Of a DNA stretch of 64,000 bases, positions 56,600 to 64,000 are shown piece by piece. Made by a program: the position numbers and the translations under genes. Below the pieces are notes generated by a model, which was given only the letters and a program-made list of their open reading frames with translations, was not told the DNA's origin and ran no database searches. The DNA is from Ovis canadensis (Eukaryota > Chordata > Mammalia > Artiodactyla > Bovidae), in NCBI RefSeq assembly GCF_042477335.2, contig NC_091245.1:114486501-114550500 (forward strand), given 5' to 3'. Within the stretch, counting starts at the first letter, position 1; each line of letters begins with the position of its first letter.

Positions 56600-57719
56600 T
56601 AGCATAGAAAAAGCAAGAGAGTTCCAGAAAAACATCTACTTCTGCTCTATTGACTACGCCAAAGCCTTTCACTATGTGGATCACAACAAACTGTGGGAAA
56701 TTCTTAAAGAGGTGGGAATACAAGACCACTTGACCTGCCTCCTGAGAAACCTATATGCAGGTCAAGAAGCAACAGTTAGAACTGGATATGGAACAACAGA
56801 CTGGTTCCAAATCGGGAAAGGAGTATGTCAAGGCTGTATATTGTCACCCTGCTTATTTAACTTATAAGCAGAGTACATCATGTGAAATGCTGGGCTGGAT
56901 GAAGTACAAACTGGAATCAAGATTGCCGGGAGAAATATCAATCACCTCAGATATGCAGATGACACCACCCTTATGGCAGAAAGTGAAGAGGAACAAAAGA
57001 GCCTCTTGATGAAAATGAAAGTGGAGAGTGAAAAAGTTGGCTTAAAGCTCAACATTCAGAAAACAATGATCATGGCATCTGGCCCCATCACTTCATGGCA
57101 AATAGATTGGGAAACAGTGTAAACAGTGACAGACTTTATTTGGGGGGGCTCCAAAATCACTGCAAATGGTGACTGCAGCCATGAAATTAAAAGACGCTTA
57201 CTCCTTGGAAGAAAAGTTATGACCAACCTAGATAGCATATTGAAAAAGCAGAGACATTACTTTGCCAACAAAGATCCATCTAGTCAAAGCTATGATTTTC
57301 CCAGTAGTCATGTATGGGTGTAAGAGTTGGACTATACAGAAAGCTGAGCACAGAAGAATTGATGCTTTTGAACTGTGGAGTTGGAGAAGACTCTTGAGAA
57401 GTCCTTGGACTGCAAAGAGATCCAACCAGTCCATCCTAAAGGAAAGCAGTCCTGAATATTCATTAGAAGGACTGATGCTGAAGCTGAAACTCCAATACTT
57501 TGGCCACTTGATGCAAAAAGCTGAAAAAAGACCCTGATGCCGGGAAAGATTGAAGGTGGGAGGAGAAGGGGCCGACAGAGGATGAGATTGTTGGATGGCA
57601 TCACTGACTCAATAGACATGAGTTTGAGTAAACGTCCAGAGTTGGTGATGGACAGGGAGGCCTGGCGTGCTGCAGTCCATGGGGTCAAAAAGAGTCGGAC
57701 ACGACTGAGTCACTGAACT
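56600..57719 (+). mobile_element. BovB LINE, RT-to-tail portion
   Basis: Begins near the reverse transcriptase motif A region (EFQKNIYFCSIDYAKAF, 92-codon frame at 56589-56867) and runs to the GTCACTGAACTGG tail. The YADD box is preserved (near 56954-56965), but stops and frameshifts disrupt the protein. Confidence 0.9.
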
Positions 57720-57774
57720 GGACACAGTAGCATCCATATTTCTACTCAGTTCAGTTTTCTGATTTTTTTTTCTG

Positions 57775-58510
57775 TCTTTAGATGTTGTCCCCAAAATACC
57801 ACAGCGTGGTCGGAAGACGTGTCTCTCAGAATTCAATAGCCATTGAGGTAATACACGCGAACGTGAAGCAGAACTCTCCCAGACAGTAGACTGAAAAACC
57901 TGCCCCTCCCTAGAAAAAGACATCCACATCTTAATCTCTGGAAACTGCAGGTGTTACTTTATTTGCAAAGAGCATCTTTACAGATATTATTCAGGATCCT
58001 GAGATGAGGAGATTATCCTGGATTATCTGGGTGGGCCCTAAATATCATCCCAAATATCCTTATGGAGAGAGGCAGGGGAGTGTTGATACACGTAGACGAG
58101 AAAACGATGTGAGGAAGCGGCAGGTGGAGATCCACTCCAGTGCTCTTGCCTGGAGAATCCCAGGGACGGGGGAGCCTGGTGGGCTGCCGTTAATGGGGTC
58201 GCAGAGTCAGACACGACTGACACGAGTTAGCAGCAGCAGCAGCAGGTGGAGATGTGAAGGTGCTGACCTTGAAAACTGGAGCAATTCAGCCACAAGGCAA
58301 GGAATGCTGTGTCCACTAAAATTTGAAAGAGGCAAGGTACAGACTCTCTCCTGTAGCTTCTGGAAGGAGTACAGCCTTGTAAACACCTTGCTGCTGGTCC
58401 AGTGAAACTGATTTCAGACCTCGGCCTCCAGAACTGTGAGAGAATAAATTTCTGTTGTTTTAAGTCACTGAGTCTGTGGTAATTTATCACGGCATCCACA
58501 GGAAATAATA
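57775..58510 (+). mobile_element. Old LTR-type repeat (MaLR-like) with Bov-A inside
   Basis: Phrases such as GTTACTTTATTTGCAAAGAG, GGATTATCTGGGTGGGCCCT, and GAATAAATTTCTGTTGTTTT followed by AAGTCACTGAGTCTGTGG recall common mammalian LTR repeats of the ERVL-MaLR type. Assignment is from memory of consensus style and unverified. Confidence 0.5.
58131..58242 (+). mobile_element. Bov-A monomer SINE
   Basis: Single plus Bov-A unit with (GCA)n tail, flanked by a perfect 10-bp duplication CAGGTGGAGA (58121-58130 and 58243-58252). It interrupts the old LTR-like repeat. Confidence 0.92.
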
Positions 58511-60200
58511 CCCCACACCATTAAGAAGACACCATTCCCCGACGGCAAGTAGCCAGTGGGGGCATTTGGCAGACCATATTAGAAGAGAGAAAAATCTCAT
58601 TACGTTTTAGTTTTCAAGACCCTGACAATTTTAGGCAGAGGCTGAAAATAGTTGTGTATCTGGCAAGAGAGGCACTGATAAAAAGAAGCCTCCATTCCAG
58701 CACAGATACATATGGTATAAGAACAGCCTGGGACACTCAGAGGAGGATCAGTCCTGTACAAGGCGAGAAAAGAGAAACCCAGATTTTGCCAGGACATACA
58801 CAAGCCTCTTAGGCATACTTGGCTAAATACTTTTTCCCTACTTTCCTCATAGAAAAAATTTGAAGTTAATATTAAGAAAGATATCAAATGTCTTATTTTA
58901 TCCTGAACTAAGGTAACAAACTGTACTTGATTCTCTTTTGTGGATGTGAGCTCAGTTACTTTCAATTAGTCCTCATGCCATCTTCACAATCTCCTAAGCT
59001 AAAGAACTCCTCCAATACTGTTGTGGATATTTTTGGACCCCATCCCCCCCACCCCCACCTGAGTATAGCAGTCAAGGTCTGTCCTTCAGAATCTGTAAGC
59101 CAGATGAGTGTGCCTGAAAATGCTATCTTCAGAAGGCTTATTCCAGGGTGCACGAATAATCTAAAGCAAGGTAGGGTAAAATAGTAGCAAGCTGATAGTT
59201 TCTGTGGAAACAGAAATAAGATGAGCCCCATTTTTGAAAAAAGGAAAATATGAAATCAGAAATGTGGGATCTCCCTATAAGAAAGGAATCTGCTTTACTT
59301 CAGTGAAAGCAGAATGACTCCCTCTTCTGGCTTCTGGAGTAACTGATAACAGACTTGTTTTCCCTCTATAAACAGCTAGAAATTTGAACAAAATGCGTGA
59401 GACAACTGCTTCAGACATTGCACAACAGGCAGTGCAGCACTGTGATCCCTGAGAGAAAGGAGACAAAGTGAGACCTGCAATTAACCCAGTTTCCTGGCTG
59501 CAGGCGCTTTCTAGAACGCAATGCAGAAGGGGAAACCTGAGAAGATCACAGCAGACAGCTTGAACACTCAAGGTAGGGTACCAGAAAGAAGGCAGTTATA
59601 TAGGGAAAGAGATTCAGAAATTTGCACAAGCGTTCCTCTTGAATTCTTGGCTGAACACTAAGGTCTACTTACATAGAATAAAACTCCATGAAGATTCTGG
59701 AAATAAAACTGTGAGAGAAGAAACAACTACTGGAGAGATACAGGAGCTCACGTAGGTTGCACAGATGTTTAATTTCTAACCATCAGAGTGTTCTTCTGCC
59801 AACACCTATGCGTTCAGTAGCGAGGCCAAGACAGTTATTTTTTAGTATTAGAGCTAAATCAGAGTAAAGGCAGTGGTGTGTGGGGCTGGCTCACACTAGT
59901 CTGTGGGGCCAACTGTGCACACCTCCTCCCATCTCCACCTTCAGTGACGTCATGCTGGAAGCTGGACGTGAGCCATGGTGGGATATTTACATTAAAGAAA
60001 TCAGCATACGTTACAAATCTGTGTTGTTTTATTTTCCCCAGGAAAATTGGCTGTTAAACATTTACCAGCATAGTTGTGGCGTCATAGAAAGACGTTTGGT
60101 TTTTGTCTCTGGTTCCTAGTCTAGTGCTCCTAAAACTCTTGGAATTTCCTGAGTGATAAGAATGATAGGAGTGTCTTCTGTTCGAATGAGGCAACTCTTG
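58511..60200. other. Intergenic, nothing recognised
   Basis: No gene or confident repeat identified. Confidence 0.45.
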
Positions 60201-60420
60201 ACAGGCCCCTAGCTAGCGTCAGGGTGGGAGCTGGTTATCAGAAAGACCAAGCTTTGATTAGAAACTTGAAACTTTTAGCCATGTTGCCAAACCTCTGGAG
60301 AATTGAGGCCGGTTGGAGATTAAGTTGTTAGCGGTTGATGATTTAATCAGTCATGCCTACATAAAGACCTCCATAAGGTGGAAAAAACCCTAAATAGTAG
60401 GGTTTAGAGAGGTTTTTGGG
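60201..60420. repeat. Possible ERVL-type LTR remnant
   Basis: TTTAATCAGTCATGCCTACA followed by TAAAGACCTCCATAAGG, and GTAGGGTTTAGAGAGGTTTT, resemble an old mammalian LTR. Family not named. Confidence 0.35.
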
Positions 60421-63400
60421 TTCAGTTAAGTTCAGTCTTTCAGTCATGTCTGACTCTTTGTGACCCCATGGACCGCAGCACGCCAGACCTCCCTATCCAT
60501 CACCAACTCCCAGAGTTTACCCAAACTCATGTCCATTGAGTTGGTGATGCCACCCAACCATCTCATCCTCTGTTGTCCCCTTCTCCTCCTGCCTTCAATC
60601 TTTCCCAGCATCAGAGTCTTCTCAAAGGAATCGGTTCTTCCCATCAGGTGGCCAAGGTATTAGAGTTTCAGCTTCAGCATCAGTCCTTCCAATGAACACC
60701 CAGGACTGATCTCCTTTAGGATGGACGGGTTGGATCTCCTTGCAGTCCAAGGGACTCTCAAGAGTATTCTCCAACACCACAGTTCAAAAGCATCAATTCT
60801 TTAGCGCTCAGTTTTCTTTATAGTCCAACTCTCACATCCATACATGACTACTGGAAAAACCATAGCCTTGACCAGACAAATCTTTTGGCAAAGTAATGTC
60901 TCTGCTTTTTAATATGCTGTCTAGGTAGGTCATAGCTTTTCTTCCATGGAGTAAGCGGCTTTTAATTTCATGGCTGCAGTCACTATCTACAGTGATTTTG
61001 GAGCCCCCTAAAATAAAGTCTCTCACTGTTTTCCCATCTATTTGCCATGAAGTGATGGGACTGGATGCCATGATCTTAGTTTTCTGGATGTTGAGCTTTA
61101 AGCCAACTTTTTCACTCTCCTCTTTCACTTTCATCAAGAGGCTCTTTAGTTCCTCTTCACTTTCTGCCATAAGGGTGGTGTCATCAGCATATCTGAGGTT
61201 ATTGATATTTCTCCTGGCAATTTTGATTCTAGCTTGTGCTTCATCGAGTCAGGCATTTCTCACGATGTACACTGCATAGAAGTTAAATAAGCAGGGTAAC
61301 AATATACAGCCCTGACGTACTCCTTTTCCTATTTGGAACTAGTCTGTTGTTCCATGTCCAGTTCTAACTGTTGCTTCCTGACCTACATACAGATTTCTCA
61401 AGAGGCAGGTCAGGTGATCTGGTATTCCCATCTCTTTCACAATTTTCCAGTTTGTTCTTGTCCACACAGTCAAAGGCTTTGGCATAGTCAATAAAGGAGA
61501 AGTAGATGTTTTTCTGGAACTCTCTTGTTTTTTCGATGATCCAGCGGATGTTGGCAATTTGATCTCTGGTTCCTCTGCCTTGTCTAAAACCAGCTTGAAC
61601 ATCTGGAAATTCACGGTTCACATACTGTTGAAGCCTGGCTTGGAGAATTTTGAACGTACTTTGCTAACGTATGAGATGAGTGCAATTGTGCGGCAGTTTG
61701 AGCATTCTTCGGGATTGCCTTTCTTTGGAATTGGAATGAAAACTGACCTTTTCCAGTCCTGTGGCCACTGCTGAGTTTTCCAAATTTGCTTGGATATTGA
61801 GTGCAGCACTTTCACAGCATTTTCTTTTAGGATTTGAAATAGCTCAACTGGAATTCCATCACCTCCACTAGCTTTGTTCGTAGAGATGCTTTCTAAGGCC
61901 TACTTGACTTCGCATTCCAGGATGTCTGGCTCTAGGTGAGTGATCACACCATCATGATTATCTGGGTCATGAAGACTTTTTTTTTGTACAGTTCTTCTGT
62001 GTTTTCTTGCCACCTCTTCTTAATATCTTCTGCTTCTGTTAGGTCCATTTATGTCCTTTATTGAGCCCATTTTTGCATGAAGTGTTCCCTTGGCATCTCT
62101 AATTTCCTTGAAGAGATCTCTAGTCTTTCCCATTCTATTGTTTTCCTCTATTTTTTTGCATTGATCACTGAAGAAGGCTTTCTTATCTCCCATTGCTATT
62201 CTTTGGAACTCTGCATTCAAATGAGTATATCTTTCCTTTTCTCCTTTGCTTTTGACTTCCTTTCTTTTCACAGCTATTTGTAAGGCCTCCCCAGACAGTC
62301 ATTTGCTTTTTTGCATTTATTTTTCTTGGGGATGGTCTTCATCCCTGTCTCCTGTACAATGTCATGAACCTCCGTCCACAGTTCATCAGGTGCTCTATCA
62401 GATCTAATCCCTTGAAATCTATTTCTCACTTCTACTGTATAATTGTAAGGGATTTGATTTAGGTCATACCTGAAAGGTCTAGTGTTTTTCCCTTCTTCCT
62501 CAATTTAAGTCTGAATTTGGCAATAAGGAGTTCATGATCTGAGCCAGAGTCAGTTCCTGGTCTTGTTTTTGCTGCCTCTATAGAGCTTCTCCATCTTTGG
62601 CTGCAAAGAATATAATCAATCTGATTTCGGTATTGACCATCTGGTGATGTCCGTGTGTAGAGTCTTCTCTTGTGTTGTTGGAAGAAGGTGTTTGCTATGA
62701 ACAGTGCGTTCTCTTGGCAAAATTCTATTAGACTTTGCTCTGCTTCATTCTGTACTCCAAGGCCAAATTTGCCTGTTAGTCCAGGTGTTTCTTGACTTCC
62801 TACTTTTGCATTCCAGTCCCCTATAATGAAAAAGACATCTTTTGGGGGTGTTAGTTCTAGAAGGTCTTGTAGGTCTTCATAGAACTGTTCAACTTCAGCT
62901 TCTTCAGCATTACTGCTCAGGGCATAGCCTTGGATTACTGTGATATTGAATGGTTTGCCTTGGAAACAAACAGAGATCATTCTGTCGTTTTTGAGACCGC
63001 ATCCAAGTACTGCATTTCAGACTCTTTTGTTGACTATGATGGCTACTCCATTGCTTAAGGGATTTCTGCCAACAGCAGTAGATATAATGGTCATCTGAGT
63101 TAAATTCACCCATTCCAGTCCATTTTAGTTCGCTGATTCCTAGAATGTCGATGTTCACTCTTGCCATCTCCTGTTTGACCACTTCCAATTTGCCTTGATT
63201 CATGGACCTAACATTCCAGGTTCCTATGCAATATTGCTCTTTACAGCATCAGACTTTGCTTCTATCACCAGTCCCATCCACAACTGGGTGTTGTTTTTGC
63301 TTTGGCTCCATCTCTTCATTCTTTCTAGAGTTATTTCTCCATTGATTTCCAGTAGCATATTGGGCACCTATCGACCTGGGGAGTTCATCTTTGAATGTCT

Positions 63401-64000
63401 TATCTTTTTGCCTTTAAATACTGTTCATGGAGTTCTCAAGGCAAGAATACTGAAGTGGTTTACCATTCCCTTCTCCAGTGGACCATGTTTTGTCAGAACT
63501 CCCCACCATGACCTGTCTGTCTTGGGTGGCCCTACAAGGCATGGCTGTTTCATTGAGTTAGGCAAGACTGTGGTCCATGTGATCAGATTGATTTGTTTTC
63601 TGTGACTGTGGTTTTCAGTCTGGCGGCCCTCTGATGGAGAAGGATAAAAAGCTTATGGAAGCTTCTTGATGGGAGAGACTGACTGATGGGGAAACTGGGT
63701 CCTGTTCTGATGGATGGGGCCATGCCAGTAAATGTTTAATTCACTTTTCTGTTGATGGACAGAGCTGTGTTCCCCCCCTGCTATTTACCTGGGGCCAAAC
63801 TATGGTGGAGGTAATGAAGATAATGGTGACCTCCTTCAAAAGATCCCATGCATGTACTGCTATGCTCAGTGCCCCAACCCTGCAGCAGGCCACCACCAAC
63901 CCACACCTCCGCTGGAGACTCCTCGACACTCCCAAGCAAGTCTGGGTCAGTCTTGTGGGGTCACTGCTCCTTCCTCCTGGGTCCTGGTGCACACAAGGTT
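60421..64000 (-). mobile_element. Long BovB (RTE) LINE running off the right edge
   Basis: Minus-strand BovB whose tail is at 60421 and whose 5' region continues to the window end. The endonuclease part lies at about 62459-63203 (GDWNAKVG, NQIDYILCSQRW, SDHELLIAKFRLK). The RT is at about 60832-61815, with IDYAKAFDCVD and an intact YADD box at 61180-61191. The C-terminal end is at 60444-60644. The reading frame is broken into separate pieces, so it is not active. At more than 3.5 kb it is the longest copy here and appears to include the 5' region. Confidence 0.92.

Noticed and set aside
36524-64000. Possible first exon of NOS1AP, the expected next gene
   Set aside because: No second CpG island or recognisable coding exon is seen in this interval.
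1-64000. CRISPR arrays, operons, phage or defence systems
   Set aside because: This is vertebrate nuclear DNA; all repeats seen are dispersed mobile elements.

Overview
This window is ruminant nuclear DNA, most likely from a bovid such as cattle or a close relative. It is dense in ruminant repeats: Bov-A2 and Bov-tA SINEs, BovB (RTE) LINEs, and a CHR-type tRNA-Glu SINE. It is spliced eukaryotic sequence, so most open frames are chance or repeat-derived and no bacterial-style operon logic applies.

One protein-coding gene is supported. The first six coding exons of OLFML2B (olfactomedin-like 2B, a secreted extracellular-matrix glycoprotein) lie on the minus strand. They run from an ATG at 35088, inside a CpG island (about 34960-35720), leftward to a splice donor at 1887/1886. 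All five complete introns have GT/AG ends, and the exons join in frame to encode about 500 residues. These cover the signal peptide, an acidic N-terminus, a cysteine-rich segment, a coiled coil, a basic segment and a Pro/Ser/Thr-rich linker. The exons for the C-terminal olfactomedin domain were not found and should lie beyond the left edge.

Layout: 1-35088 is OLFML2B exons and introns. Introns 1 and 2 are 2.4 and 2.8 kb, intron 3 is 18.6 kb, intron 4 is 6.1 kb and intron 5 is 1.8 kb. Intron 3 contains a near-complete Hsmar1-like mariner inside an L1, a 3.8-kb L1 split by two BovB insertions, a second BovB fragment in opposite orientation, and a solo LTR. From 35720 to 64000 is upstream intergenic DNA with no supported gene. 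In human the next gene on this side is NOS1AP; none of its exons is recognisable here. This flank holds two inverted BovB pieces (36-39 kb), an L2 carrying two SINEs, a decayed class I endogenous retrovirus next to an Hsmar2-like mariner (48.8-53.3 kb), another BovB (56.6-57.7 kb), and a long minus-strand BovB from 60421 to the right edge.

I found no evidence for an undescribed biological system. The most interesting features are the insertion histories readable from target-site duplications, the inverted BovB pair inside intron 3 that could fold in the pre-mRNA, and a Bov-A copy that appears to carry a 3' transduction. All repeat family names come from reading the sequence, not from a database search.
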